Below, piece after piece: positions 45,131 through 57,340 of a stretch of DNA of 64,000 nt (position 1 is the first letter of the stretch; every line of letters begins with the position of its first letter). The position numbers and the translations under genes were made by a program. The notes below the pieces were generated by a model. That model had not been told where the DNA came from. It saw only the letters and a program-made list of their open reading frames with translations, and ran no database searches. Origin of the DNA: Aristolochia californica (lineage: Eukaryota; Streptophyta; Magnoliopsida; Piperales; Aristolochiaceae); NCBI GenBank assembly GCA_029961685.1, contig JARWKL010000011.1, forward strand, positions 4,528,501 to 4,592,500, given 5' to 3'.

Positions 45131-47360
45131 TGAAAGGAGGGAAGGAGGATTTGAGGAAGGTGGTTTACCTAATCCTCCCCCTCATTGTATATTTATGATA
45201 ATGAGAACAACTATAATTACATCATTACCCTTTACCATAAGAAGGGTGAGAAAGGGACAAAAATTGAGAGAAAATTATATCATGCCACTATACTACGGTC
45301 TTATCTTCTAACACTAGAGAGAAAACATCATAGATACACAGATTGGATATAGAGGTCTAAATCTTGAATGTAATTGGTGTCACAAGAATGTCTGCCACTT
45401 GCCCTTGAGATGAAATATGTCTAAGAGATAAGATACCAACCTGAAATTTCTCCCATATAGAAGACATCTGATCCATAGAAACCCAATTCAGTAAGAAGAC
45501 ATCTGATCCATAGAAGCTCACTTACTGCGTGGACGATAGCTCTGCACTAGATCTCGCAACAACATTTTTCATTTTGCTTCTCCATGTAACCAAGTTACCT
45601 CCAACTAAGGTAAAATACTAGGAAGTGGACTTCCTATCATCATATGATCCAATCCAATTTGCATCCAAAAAACCTTCTATGTTGAAGTGGTCATGATTTT
45701 TATAGAGAAACCCCTTCCCAGAGCTCCTTTTAAATATCCCAATATCCTCTCTAGAGCTTCCCACGTGGTAAGTTTAGGTTCGTACATATACTAACTCACG
45801 ACACTTACCGCATGTAATATATCTTGTCTGCTCACTGTGTGGTAAATAAGTCTTCCCATAACCCTTTGATATTTACCTATGTCAACATCTTCTCCAGAGC
45901 TTGCACATAGTTTTGTATTGGCATCCATAGGAGTATTTGTTGGTTGACACCTCGTTATCCTTGTGTCCTCAAGTAGATCCAAAACATACTTCCTTTGAGA
46001 AAATACAATCTCATGTTTTGACTGGAAGACCTCAATACCCAAAAAAAATATTTTAGAAGTCCAAGATCCTTTGTTTTAAATTATTTGCATATCTTCTCTT
46101 TGACCTCTTTTATATTGTTTGCATCACTACTAGTTAAGACGATATCATCTACATAAAATTGATAGTAATATTGTTCTCTTTAAAGTATTACAAAGACAAA
46201 ATGATCTACTAAGCATTGTCTGAATCTAAAACGCAACATTGTTTGGCTAAATTAGTCCAACCAAGCATGATGATACTATTTGAGTCCATATAAAGACTTC
46301 CTTAATCTGAATACCGACTCCCCCTCAACCACAAAACCAGGTGGTTGATGCATAGATATCTCTACTTTAATATCCCCTTTCAAAAAGGCATTCCTCACAT
46401 CCAATTGATATACCGGCCAAGAGGAATTAGCAATGAGTGATAATAAGATGCGTACTTAGTTTAATTTAGTCATCAGGGAAAACGTTTCCTCCTAATCTAC
46501 TCCATAGCTTTGAGTATACCCATTTTACAACAAGTTGGGCCTTTAGGCTAGCAATATAACCATCCGAATTGTGCTTGATAGTGAAAACCTATTTACAACC
46601 ACGGGTATCTTGCCGAGAGGAAGTGGAACTAGTTCCCAAGTCAGATTCTCGTACAATGCATTCATTTCTTCTTCCATTCTCACTATCCATCTTAGATGCC
46701 ACCAAGCCTTCTAATACGACCGTGGAATGAAGCTGGAAGTAATAGATGCAAAAATTGATAGCATGAAGAAGTCAAACGATGGTGAGGAAAAAAATTAGAT
46801 ATAGGATGAGTAGTGGAGGGTCTAGTGCAAGTCCTAGGCTCAGGAGATGTCGGTTTTTTTCTTTCGGCTACACCATTTTGTTGAGGGGTGCAGGTACAAG
46901 ATGTCTAATGGATAATGTCATTATCCTAACAAAAGGATTGAAATTCATTTGATAGGTATTCTCTGTCATTATCAGAACGGAAGACTTGTATTTTTTTACC
47001 ATATGAGTGCATACCATAGCATGAAAGGATTTCAATATTGAAAAATTCAGACCTATCTTTGAACTAAAACATCCATGTGACTCAAGTGAAGCCATCAACA
47101 AAAGTAACGAAATACTTGAGAAATGTTTGAGACACTTAAGGGTCCCCATACATCTGAGTGAATTAATAAACAAGGAGCAACATCTTTAAGTTAGTTTGGA
47201 TCATTCTTCAACCATTTCATATAGGAGTTTTGATCCACATCAACGGGTGGAGCTAGTTTGGTTAGATATCCTAAGAGGTATCAAGTAATGAGAAATCTCC
47301 GAACTGACTGTGACCAGATCAGGTAATTAGGCAACCCTCTCAAGGGTATAGTAGCAATTT
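44972..47360 (-). mobile_element. Ty1/copia element, minus strand (copy 1 of this type)
   Basis: The 3' LTR is about 44972-45313 (plus-strand TGTTGAGAAT ... cttctaaca). It is followed by RNase H traces (45330-45620), RT (45790-46620) and integrase (46868-47360). The RT end (45791-46042) reads GIEVFQSKHEIVFSQRKY, PTNTPMDANTKLC and YQRVMGRLIYHTVSRQDI. The integrase frame (46868-47173) has FINSLRCMGTLKCLKHF-type degenerate text. No 5' LTR is seen. The element at 58145-62757 is closely similar (identical TxMDAN.KLCASSGED block). Confidence 0.82.
45018..45128. repeat. (GA)n microsatellites inside an LTR
   Basis: Two GA runs (about 45023-45042 and 45091-45126) are separated by GA-rich sequence, within the LTR of the minus-strand copia. 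Confidence 0.9.
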
Positions 47361-47954
47361 TGAGGAGGTCACTTTTACTTCCCATGTAGTCGTCAACCAT
47401 TAAGTATCAACAACAAAGTTCTTATGCAATATATATATATGAAAGAATATCCATCCAAGGCTTTAATATCCAAGCCTTTAGAGAAGAAGACCGAGGCCAA
47501 GCAAGTCGAATAAAAATATATGCAAGTCTTGACCATGTATTAATTCACTTCTCAAATGATTAAGCAAACAAACTTGAGCCAAGGCACCAACCCAAGCTAA
47601 AGATGAACCAAGTAGATGGGAGAGAAGAACCAACTTGAACTTAACTCATCAAGAGGAATCAAAGCTAGGGATCAACTTGAGCGTAAATCAATCATAAAAC
47701 CCCTCATTCTGTTTAATATCAAGTAGACACACATATATCTTTCTTAATCACGAAAAGTATCAATCAAATAAATCTAAACAAGGAAGATCTTCCTCTAAAA
47801 GACAGAAAAGAAAACTTCTCTTTTGCAATAGGTTCCACTTTCAAGAGGATCATTATGTTAAATTTATGCAACCTCTACATAAATACAAAAAGGTCTTAAT
47901 TCTTAAAGTTAGGTTTAGAAACCAAAATAGAGCCTGCAATTGAGAACATAAAAG
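47361..47954. other. No gene seen
   Basis: About 600 bases without a supported gene. A short (AT)n run lies at 47429-47439. Confidence 0.5.
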
Positions 47955-48930
47955 TGTTGGCCTAGGAGGATTCTCAAGAGGGGGGTGATTTGAGAATTAC
48001 AATTAAAGTTGAACTAAAGCATGGAAATGTAAAACATGCAATCTTGAAATTTTAAAATATAATCATTCACACACCATAGGGGTAACACAAGATATTTTGT
48101 TATCGATTTTCCCCTATAGGTATTCACTGCCCGATATCCCTTGCTTTAAAAATTCAATTATTTTAGTTCTAATAGTTGAAATTTACATCAAAGAGATTTT
48201 GACTCTCTTTAAACTACATAAAGCTCAAGCACATGCTTTGACAATCAATCTCCCCAAGAGATTGGCTAGATTATAACTTTAGTTTGGCCCTTTCTATCTA
48301 GATTATAATAGGTTCTAGATGAACCTTTCACAAAAGGAAATTTCAAAGAAAGGATAAAGCACTTACACCATTTATACTTGGAGAGTACCTTCTCCTTGAA
48401 AGATCCAAAGATTCAACCTCTCAAAGGATACATTCTCTCTTTCTCTCAAAAACACTTTAAGAAGTTTTTCAAGTATTTGAGAATGGAAACTTATGAATAT
48501 ACCAATAAGTGCTCATTAACTTCTCTATGGGAAGTTTGGTTGGGTATTTATAAGTTTCCCAATCAAAACTAGTCTTTTTTGCCCATTTGCAAAAATCAAT
48601 GTTTAGATTGGTCGATCGCTATAAAGTGATTGATCGATCAATCAAGTTTAATGGTAGTTTTTCTTTCAAAATAGATTGGTCGATCGCTATAAAGTGATTG
48701 ATCGATCAATCAAGTATAATGGTTGTTTTTCTTTCAAAATATGTCTTATTGACTGATGGTATGATCGATCAATAGTTTCCTGTTGAGTCTGATATTTTAA
48801 GTTGATTGATCATTGTCAAGATATGATCGATCAATCAGAATTTTCTCTAGTAGTGCAATGCAAATATGATTGACCAATGAATTTCCTATGATTGATCATG
48901 TTTTATGTTCAGTGACAAATTTTCCTCTTC
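47955..48930 (-). repeat. Partial Sirevirus-like LTR (copy C)
   Basis: It starts with TGTTGGCCTAGGAGG as in copies A and B and follows them through the GATCGATC-rich part, fading near 48930 with no purine tract or internal region. Inside is a perfect-looking 68-base tandem duplication (48605-48672 and 48673-48740, both starting agattggtcgatcgc). Confidence 0.75.
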
Positions 48931-49720
48931 ATCCTATTCCTTAGGACACAGCTATTAGTATCTATTTAAATTCATCATGTATCAGCGAGTGGTATATAAA
49001 AATTCATAATTAGATATTCAAGTATGTTATTCCTAATAACTCTTTGGGCCAATGACTAGGATAACTCTAATAACATTGCTGAGAACAACATGTCTTGGAA
49101 CCAGAGTTCAAATTTGAATTATATCTGAAGGTCTTCGGTCAACTTAGAACATGATGAGCAAACAATCTCAACGATACAGCTCGACTGTTGTTAGTCACCT
49201 CCTGCCTGACTGACTTGCTTGGATTTACGTGTGAAAAGAAGACCATTTCTTCAAGCTTATCCGTTTCCTTTGGGGCTTTCACTGCTCTGTATATGCGAAA
49301 TGAAGCTTTATTCCTCCTCTTAAGGCCTTTGCAGAACTGTGGCATTCATGTGCTGCACTTTGTTAAGTGGCTTACAGAGTGCTTATCCTTTTGAAGACAT
49401 CAAGTATGATTTTTCTCTAGTGATTAATCTGCCATCATCTCCAACTTTTCACAGTAGTCACAACTGCAATCTGAGCCCCTAAACGTGAGTGATCATGAGA
49501 TCACATTCAGTTGACTTGGCCTTTCTTTTCAAGCACAATGCAACTGTTTGTGCAACTTATTATCCGATTCATAACATTCTAATCTCATCATTTTGTTTCT
49601 AATAAACAAACGATCTCTGGAGAAAAATCACCATTCCACTCAAGAGATTCTTAGTTTGGTGGACAACCCACAACGAATTTCATTCAAACCATTATCAGAT
49701 TTACAGTTCCTGCATCTTCC
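48931..49720. other. Unresolved region upstream of the second peptide gene
   Basis: Two overlapping open frames, 49139-49345 minus (68 codons, basic) and 49188-49394 plus, cover the same DNA. The minus one (KRRNKASFRIYRAVKAPKE) looks more protein-like and could be a gene fragment, but has no recognised family and no start support. The rest is probably promoter of the gene at 49829. Confidence 0.3.
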
Positions 49721-49730
49721 TATATAAATA
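49721..49730 (+). promoter_or_regulatory. TATA box of the second secreted-peptide gene
   Basis: tatataaata, about 108 bases before the ATG at 49829. A CT-rich leader follows. Confidence 0.65.
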
Positions 49731-49828
49731 GCTCCTCTTTCACTCTCCCTTTGCCAAAGAAACCATCGTTTGCATCAATCTTCCAGTTTCTGGATACGTA
49801 CTGTTGCAGAGGTAATAACACGAAGAAG

Positions 49829-50059
49829 ATGAAGTGGGTGGCTTTAGTTATAATGTTACTACTTGCAAGCACCCGTTGGGCCAACAGCAGACGGGTGCAG
49901 ATGAGTGAACTGCACGGAGAAGCTCTGCAAGAAGAACTGAAAATAGAGGACGCAGAAGAGTATAAGCCGTCGGACAATAATCACCATCAGATATCAAGAG
50001 GGTCGTACAACGGCTACGTCAACAACCATCCCGGCGGTGGTGATGGTAAAGGCAAGTAG
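49829..50059 (+). CDS. Small secreted peptide precursor with NNHHxISR motif
   Basis: 76 codons from the ATG at 49829 (the open frame extends upstream but without an ATG). A signal peptide spans about residues 1-20 (MKWVALVIMLLLASTRWANS), then an acidic region (EELKIEDAEEY), then the core DNNHHQISRGSYNGYVNNH and a Gly-rich end. Compared with the gene at 37857, it shares signal, acidic spacer and NNHHxI(P/S)R, followed by a second NNH after about ten residues. It is probably a paralogue and presumably processed in the secretory pathway. Immediately after the stop, another frame stays open for about 50 codons, so the 3' end may be frameshifted in this copy. Confidence 0.7.
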   Translation: MKWVALVIMLLLASTRWANSRRVQMSELHGEALQEELKIEDAEEYKPSDNNHHQISRGSYNGYVNNHPGGGDGKGK

Positions 50060-50288
50060 TAATAATGGTGAAGAGGTGCCCAGCTGTTGCAGCTACGAGA
50101 CTGGTGCCAACTATCCTGGAGTTATAATTTACGCAAGGAGATGGAGCTATGATCAGTATGAAGGAAATTATAGCGCTTGGCAGATGAGAGTAGAATCGCT
50201 TTGGAGCAGTTGATTAATGTATGAGTTATGTTCAAGGAGTTCACTAGGTAGTTGATATGAAGAAATAAACTAGGTTATTATAGTATTT

Positions 50289-50289
50289 T

Positions 50290-50384
<95 letters not shown>
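50289..50384. repeat. (CT)n microsatellite
   Basis: An almost pure CT run of about 95 bases, about 230 bases after the stop codon of the second peptide gene. Confidence 0.97.
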
Positions 50385-50386
<2 letters not shown>

Positions 50387-50390
50387 GTTT

Positions 50391-50450
50391 CCATCGAATG
50401 CATGAGTAGGAAGAGGTTTTCCATCGAATGCATGAGTAGGAAGAGGTTTT
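50391..50450 (+). repeat. 30-base tandem duplication
   Basis: Two identical adjacent 30-base units start ccatcgaatgcatgagtag at 50391 and 50421, right after the CT run. Confidence 0.95.
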
Positions 50451-51642
50451 CATGTACTGGTACAAATTGGAGTTGTTTAACATCTATAGATAATTCATAT
50501 GAGTTAATAAGATGAATCACCAATTTGGAGATGGTAATTGTTTGTAGATATGTATTTAATTAGAGAACTAATACAAGTAGCATACCTAAAAAAATAAATA
50601 CAGTGTATTCCTCGCTTTTCTTAAATTGTTCAAAAAAAATTTTTAAAAAAAAGTAGCTCTTTCGTAGCTTATTTCCCCTCGAATTTTGAGATGACTTGTT
50701 GTTGATACTTAGTTAACTGACTACCATCTAAAACACTCTATATGTAAACACAATATCTTCTTCCATTTGTAACTTATTGTGACTATTCACTTTTATGAAT
50801 TTTTAGATGCTTGATTTATCTTTTAATTTACCTGTTTGAGAAGAAAAAATTCAAGTTATTACTTTGCATTTTTCTACAATATAGTAGCATCATCCATTAA
50901 GTTTTCAGGTGCAAAAAAATTTCATTTCAAAGCATGCCCACTTTGATGAAACCATCTCTACTATCATGACAACAAACTCATTTCTACGTGACCCCTGACA
51001 CCCATAACTCCTATTCAAGCGCAATCTCTTAACCCTAAATCTATTCCAGTCTTCAAACTCCACCATCCACTTCTAACATATCTGCTCTACTTCCCATGTC
51101 TTTCTTCTTCATTTAATTTATCTTTCTTCTTCAAAAATATTCATCTATAATTGCATTGATGCACTTCTTTCCACGGCACTAGTGAGCCAACAGCTAGCAA
51201 AACAACCCCCATAGTTGTAGATTATAGGAAGGAGGTAATGTCCTCTTTATTCGATGCTTTATAGGACAACCATAAGAAAGACTTGCTTCCTCTTGAAACA
51301 CAGGTCCATTAATGCATGCATAGGTTCTAGACTTATCCTTAAGATAAAACATTATTCTAATGGTCCTAACCAAATCTCTAAAATTTTGAAAAACCTCTAA
51401 AAACTTGTTTTGAAACTTTTTGAAACATTTGAAACTTATTTTGATCTAAAGCTCCATATCTATAATTCAAATTTGAGATAATTCATCTAGTTTTGGTTTT
51501 ATCTCATGTCTTATAGTGGCTAGAGTTTTTGAGTTATGCACTAAGTTTTGTTATCATCAAAATCAGGAATCCAAGAAGTTGAGCATGATTAGGTAATCTT
51601 TCCCTTTCATATGATGACAAAACATAGCAAGTATTTAGAACA
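50451..51642. other. No gene seen
   Basis: About 1.2 kb of AT-rich non-coding sequence up to the next LTR. Confidence 0.5.
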
Positions 51643-53265
51643 TGTTGGCCTAGGAGGTTTCTCAAGACGAGGGTGAATTGAGATATCAAATTAAAACCAG
51701 GTTGTTTGTGTAATAAAAAATCATGCCTAAAGGCAACTCTATGTAAATCAAAACATGCACAAATCATATGAGACAAAAAAAAAATTGTTATCGATGTTCC
51801 CTTAATAGTATTCACTACCCAAGAGCCATTTCTTAAGAAATTCCACTATTTAAAAAAGTCTAATAGCTAGAATTGCACATAGTGATTATGACACTCTTTA
51901 AGCCACATGTAGCTCAATACACGTTTTTTATAATGTCAATCTCCCCATGAGAGTGTTGTTGGATTATTGCTCTAGTTGGCCCTATCTATCTAGATTCTAT
52001 AGGTTTCAGATGAACCTTTCACAAATTAAATTAAAAAGAAAGGGAAAATATACACCCTTCCTTGGAGAGATCCTTCTCCTTGAGATATTCAAGCTTCCTC
52101 ATCTTTAGCAGCACAATGTGAAGTGATTCAAAGAGGTTGACTATATAAATGCAAGGATAGGATGGAAAAAAATGTGGAATTTCAAAGAATATGGCTTACT
52201 CTTTCAGTCTAGAGCACTTTTGAACGAATATGCAACATTGAGAGTAACAGCTTGAAGTATTTGCCAAACACAGGGTTTGGTGGGGTATTTATAACTTCCC
52301 CAACTAATACTAGCCGTTATTTGCTCGTTTGAAAAAAATAATTCTTTGATTGATCGATCATTGAAAAGTGATTGATCGATCAATCGATCATAACAACTAC
52401 TTTTCTATCAAATAGTGACTTATTGATCGATGGACTGATCGATTAATATGTTATCATTAGTCCAAAAAAGTTAAGTTGATCACTCATTGATTAGGAGATG
52501 ATCTATCAATCAGAATTCCCCATGGTTGTACAAAACAAGTATGATTGATTAGTGTATTTCCAATGATTGGTCATGCTTTATGTCATTTACTATCAAGATT
52601 CTATTTGATCAATCAATCAGATCAGTTGATCGATCATTCCATGTAAAACTTGCTTGCCTGGACAAAATTGATTGATCAATCCAAATAGGATGATTGATCT
52701 TGCTTTATTGCATGATGTGTCCATGTTTTAGATGACCATTCAATTGACTATTGTTGATCAATCATGCTTTATATTTCTGACATGCACACTTCCGGATGAT
52801 CAATCATTACCAGAGGCCGACCGATCATTCCAATGCCAGTTAACCTATGTTGACTTTTAAAGAAGGGAATGTTTTTCTCTAAGTACTCTAACATGTTCTA
52901 AGTGGTGTTTATGATATTCCTAAACATGTCTACATGCAATTTATGACTTAATGCTCCAATTTCACAATTGTACTAAAAGATGGGAGTTTAGAATACTCTC
53001 TTACATTGTGACAGAGTTTGGATATTTGACTTTTATATTTGAGCTCTAGTCTTCTTGTTGTCTTCTTCCTTGTAGGTGCTTCATCAAGAGATGTCTTCAA
53101 TGATGTTTGAGGTGTTGAGTATGCTCGATTATTTTGAAGTTTTAGTCCTTGATATGCATTAACTCTTCAATTTGAAGTATATAAAATACTTAGGTTTGCA
53201 AAATTTTAGATCAATTAAGTTTTGCTATCATGGAAAGCAACATGGGAGTCAACCTACGGTCAACA
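51643..53265 (-). repeat. LTR of Sirevirus-like copy B
   Basis: About 1620 bases, from TGTTGGCCTAGGAGG to ...cggtcaaca. The part 52340-52860 is full of GATCGATC, TGATCAAT and related palindromes. Confidence 0.8.
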
Positions 53266-53758
53266 ATCTCCCCTTTTTTTATGATCACAAAACCTAACTA
53301 GGAAGAAATAAAAAAATGTACTTCCCTAAGGATTGGAATAAAATTAATTGTTCAAATTCAGCATATGCTCCCCCTTAATCCTTTCATAGTTTAATTAGAT
53401 CCTTTAAAGCATCAATTTTTAGTATTTTGTGTTCCTATGGTCATTAGATCCAAGTTCCCAATTTTCTCCCCCTTTTGTCATACTCAAAAAACTAAAGAAT
53501 TCATACCACAAGTAATAACAAAAGGTGGCTCAAGGCCATATCATATGTAATGTACAATGTTTACAATATTGAGTACTAATTATAATGCTTCAAAGTACAA
53601 ATAAATACAAGTAATAGCATTCAAAAGTACACTGGGAGTCAAAAAAATGGTGGATAGATCCTAGGATAGCTAAGCTGGAGGCAGAAGGTGATTGAGGATA
53701 GTCTCTAGGAGATTCTCAATCCTCTACTCTGACTATTGAAGCGCAAGTTGCCCAACCT

Positions 53759-54530
53759 TCAACTAATCTTGGTAGCAAGGATTTGTACTTGAGTAGCTAA
53801 AACGTCATCCATGGGTCCCTCGAGTGTTGTGAGCTTGTTGATGGAGAACGAACTGCCTTCTTCCGTGCATTGCCTCTTCGTGAATAAAAACTGATCTGCA
53901 AGAGGCTTTGGACTGAGCTCATCTCCAGATGTTATTGGTTGTGAGGCTACCTCCTTTTGGATCTGATCCTTCTGGATCCACTCTCCTCGCCACTTGGCGA
54001 ACCCAATTTTCCTACCTTTTGTCTCTTCGATGGACATTTTCTTTGTAATGTCCACTGATACCTCATCTGAGAGATCCACTTAGCAACAAAGAAAGACGGT
54101 TGTCTCTTGAGTGAAAGGTAAGCTGTCTTCTCGAGTGCTCATAGCGATGTCCACCATCTAACTCGCCAAGAAGTATCCAAAGTCTATTTGAACCTACCAG
54201 AATATAGCCATCATCCAAAATATGTCTGTCTTCGTGAGTTGAGAATAAGTGCCCTTCCTCGGATTGAGGACATGTGTCACTATCTCCATGATGACCCTTT
54301 GCGCTATTGTGAGGTCCTTGATGTTGACCTCGTATGAACTTTTGATAGTCTAACCAAACAACCAAAGTATCACATCCTGAACGTCTTGTGGCAGGTCCAT
54401 GTGGAGGTTCATCGGCCAGCTCTCCTTCACATATCAGGTCATTCCTTGGAATGAGGTGCCAAGAAAATCTTTCAAGTCTAAATGATGATGGTTATTCGTT
54501 GAGAATATTAGGAGCTAAAATCAATTTTTT
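53759..54530 (-). pseudogene. Post-pol ORF of copy B
   Basis: Homologous to 34191-35084: YVKESWPMNLHMDLPQDV, IMEIVTHVLNPRKGT, then VDLSDEVSVDITKKMSIEET, GRKIGFAKWRGEWIQKDQ and a coiled-coil-like end (INKLTTLEGPMDDVLATQVQ). The C-terminal 106 codons are open; the remainder is split by stops and a frame change near 54063. It is the same 'plant transposon protein' type, and its function is unknown. Confidence 0.6.
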
Positions 54531-55226
54531 AAGCTAACTCCTCATTCCTAATCATTCGAGAACCCTTTCCTATGGATTTTTAAAGCACCAAAGGCCCAAA
54601 TCCTCCATTCCATTTCTGTTTTTGATTGATTTCCTTTCCAATCCGATTGTTGTCAGTGTTGGTTATTTTGATGAAGAAGAAAGCATATGGTGGCCCCAGA
54701 ATATTATCTTCTAGTGATTACCTTTTACCCTCTTATTTGACAGTTTTACTCCTACCATTTGAGAGTTAGGGCCCTGTATTGGGACACTATGACTGAGGAG
54801 CTTATTACTACACTTTTGAGCAATGCCTATAGATCCACTACCAACAGAGGATAGGAGTGTGCACAACATCCAAGATTAGTCAAGCCTATTATTCACCCAA
54901 GAGGTGTTTTTTTAGCTACCCTGTGAAAGTGGGTAGACTCTATGTGCCACAGTCAATCTACTTTTCCTCAATTGATATTGAGTGAAAAATATTATTTACT
55001 ATGACCATTTGACTGGAGTATGGAGTGATGTCTTATGGCTAAGAATGATTTTACTCTCTCTTATATTATGTCAATTGGGTATCTTGAAAAAGAACAAAGA
55101 GACCACCAGTTTGAGAGGGGTATTGGAAGATATGATGGAGTGCCAATTTATAAGGAAAGATCTTATACACCATTTGCAGCAAGCTAGGCGTTTATGATGT
55201 TTTCTCACCCCCAACTTGAGAGAGAG
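54531..55226 (+). other. Insert between the halves of Sirevirus copy B
   Basis: About 700 bases that match neither the Sirevirus-like element nor coding sequence I recognise. It ends with a purine tract (aacttgagagagag) that introduces the LTR at 55227, so it is probably the internal 3' end of another plus-strand LTR element. Confidence 0.5.
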
Positions 55227-55614
55227 TGTTAGAAGATGGACCTAAGCCCTCACGACCAAGGATGGCCCAAACGTCCAAGTGTGTAGAAGATAGGCTCAAT
55301 CCCACAAGACCAAGGAAGGCTCACACATCTAAGAGAGGTAGAAGATGGGTTCAAGCCCACATACCAAGGAGAAGGCCCACACAGTGGTGGCATAATGGTA
55401 ACTAAAGAGTGATCTCATAAAGATGACATTGATGTAATTAGTTTATGTTTTAGGGGTATAATTGTAATATTATAATCTTATTCATTTATTAATTGAGCCT
55501 CAAGGGAGGGGTAGGACACAAGTCCATAACCTCTTTCTTCATCCTATTTTTTCCCAATATGTCATCTTATTCTTTCTCCATGAGCTAATCCATGGAGTCT
55601 TGAAAATCAATAGA
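55227..55614 (+). repeat. Plus-strand LTR inserted in Sirevirus copy B
   Basis: It begins TGTTAGAAGATGG after a purine tract and ends near ...gaaaatcaata. The interior has three imperfect repeats of a ggctcaagcccacaagaccaaggaagg type. It is similar to 27110-27376. The right end lacks a clear CA, so the boundary is approximate. Confidence 0.6.
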
Positions 55615-55639
55615 CGTAAGTTGGGTGTCCCAAGTACAT

Positions 55640-56572
55640 AACGAAAGATTCTTTTCACTTTCACTAAGTGAGATTCTCTAGGATTGGATTGAAATCTAGC
55701 ACATAGGCATACCGAGAATATTATATCTTGTTTACTGGCAGAAAGGTATAGTAGGGATCATATCATGCTTCTGTAGATTTTTTTTTCTATGGCCCTACCG
55801 GAGTTGTCTGAGTCAAGTTTCAAAGACGAACTCATAGGTGTTCTAATTCACTTAAGATTTTCAATGTTTAATCTCTTAAGCAATCCCTTAGTGTATTTGG
55901 AATGATATACAAATGTGTCATAAGGAAGAATGTGAGTTCACTCTTTAAACTCATCTCAAAATCATTCTTCATTACATTATCAAATTCTTGACATTGAGAG
56001 GGGTTTGTAGAACCAAATATGACATCGTTCACATAAATTTTAACGATAATCAAATATTGATCATGGTTTTTAGTGAATAGTATCTTATCTATATTTTCTC
56101 TCTTGTAGCCCTTCTTTTCTAAGAACTCACTTAATCTTTTATACCACGCTCTAGGAGTTTGTTTTAACCCATATAAAGCTCTATGTAATTTGTATACATA
56201 GTCAAGCTCGCTAAAATCTTCAAAACCTTTGGGTTGTTCAACATATATTTCTTCTTGAAAGTATCCATTTAAAAATGCACTTTTTACATCCATTTGGTAA
56301 AATTTGAACTTAATGTGACAAACATAGGTTAGGAGGATTCAAATTGCCTCTTGTCTTGCCACGAGTGCATACGTTTCTTCGAAATCAATACCTTTTTCTT
56401 TGTTATATCCTTTGGCAACTAACCTCGCTTTGTTTCTCACTACTTGATTGTCTTTTTTAGCTTCGTTTCCAAAGACCCATTTTGTTCCTATAACTTGTTG
56501 ATTTTTGAGTCTGGGTACAAGAGAACAAATTTTGTTTCTTTCAAATTTATACATATCTTCTTGCATTGTCAT
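55640..56572 (-). pseudogene. Sirevirus-like reverse transcriptase (copy B)
   Basis: 56339-56572 gives QVIGTKWVFGNEAKKDNQ, KARLVAKGYNKEKGIDFEE. 55868-56293 gives MDVKSAFLNGYFQEEIYVEQ, YKLHRALYGLKQTPRAWY and the catalytic region as YVNDVIFGSTN, where the usual YVDD has become YVND. The sequence ends at 55640 where RNase H should start; copy A keeps that junction intact. RT copies the element RNA. The lost aspartate and stops make it non-functional. Confidence 0.88.
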
Positions 56573-57340
56573 AATCCAAAAATGATCTTCTTCGGCCTTG
56601 GCAAAGCTTTTGGGCTATATTTGAGAAACGAAGGCATTATTTTCCATAGTCTCATGAGTTGATCTCCTAGTTACAATTTTCCCTTGAGGGTCACCAAAGA
56701 TTTCCTCTAGAGGATAATTAGCCATGAACTTGTAGATCCTTGGCTCCATAGGTGGTTCTTCTTGGTTATTCAGGTCATTTGGGTTCTCTATAAGTTTTGG
56801 GTCTTGAGGTTGAGATCTCGGGGATGAATCAAAGGGGCTTCCCTCTTCGTAAAAAAAATAAAATGGAGTTGGAGTTGGATTTGGCAAATCAGATTAGTCA
56901 AACTCAACATGAACTGAATCAAAGGGGCTTCCCTCTTCGTAAAAAAAATAAAATGGAGTTGGAGTTGGATTTGGCGAATCAGATTAGTCAAACTCAACAT
57001 GAATTGACTCCACTACTCTCATTGATGTTATGTTACAAAGTCTATATGCTTTGCTATGAGTAGAATAACCCTAAAAAATTCCTATATCAGATCTAGACTC
57101 AAATTTTCTCAATTTTTTGTTTGGTTCTTTCTATATGAACACTTTGCGTCCAAAGGTTCTAGAGTAAGTATTGTTGGAAAGGGTGCTCGTGTACAACTCA
57201 TATTTGAAGTTTTGTTGAGAAATGGCCTGATGCTAACTCAATTAATGATATAATAACCAGTGTTTACAACTTCGGCCCAAAACCTATTTGGTATGTTGTA
57301 TATATGAAGCAAAGCTCTAGCCATTTCAATTAAGGTTTGG
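56573..57340 (-). pseudogene. Integrase C-terminus and linker of copy B
   Basis: The minus strand reads FKRRNQTLIEMARALLHIY and IPNRFWAEVVNTGYYII (57230-57345), the typical end of the copia integrase core (RKNRTLxEMARxML ... IPxxFWAEAVNTAxY). A long, poorly conserved linker with acidic and proline residues follows toward RT. A 90-base tandem duplication lies in the linker (56825-57004). Confidence 0.78.
56825..57004 (-). repeat. 90-base in-phase tandem duplication in the pol linker
   Basis: Two adjacent 90-base units (56825-56914, 56915-57004), both starting tgaatcaaaggggcttccc, differ at only a few sites. Since 90 is a multiple of three the duplication keeps frame. Confidence 0.92.

Larger units (their letters stand above)
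51643..54530 (-). mobile_element. Sirevirus-like copia element, copy B (3' LTR and post-pol ORF)
   Basis: On the minus strand a post-pol ORF region (54530-53759) is followed by non-coding sequence, a purine tract (53266-53280) and the LTR (53265-51643). The order and sequence match copy A at 32232-35084. The pol part of the same element continues at 55640-57340, separated by an unrelated insertion. Confidence 0.72.

Noticed and set aside
49139..49394. Two overlapping open frames on opposite strands
   Set aside because: Neither has a recognised domain, start context or conserved partner. Left as an unresolved region.
49751..49828. Longer start for the second peptide gene
   Set aside because: There is no ATG at the upstream end of the open frame, and the signal peptide begins properly at 49829.
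50244..50523. Open frames of alternating Arg-Glu or Leu-Ser residues
   Set aside because: They are translations of the CT/GA microsatellite and have no gene features.
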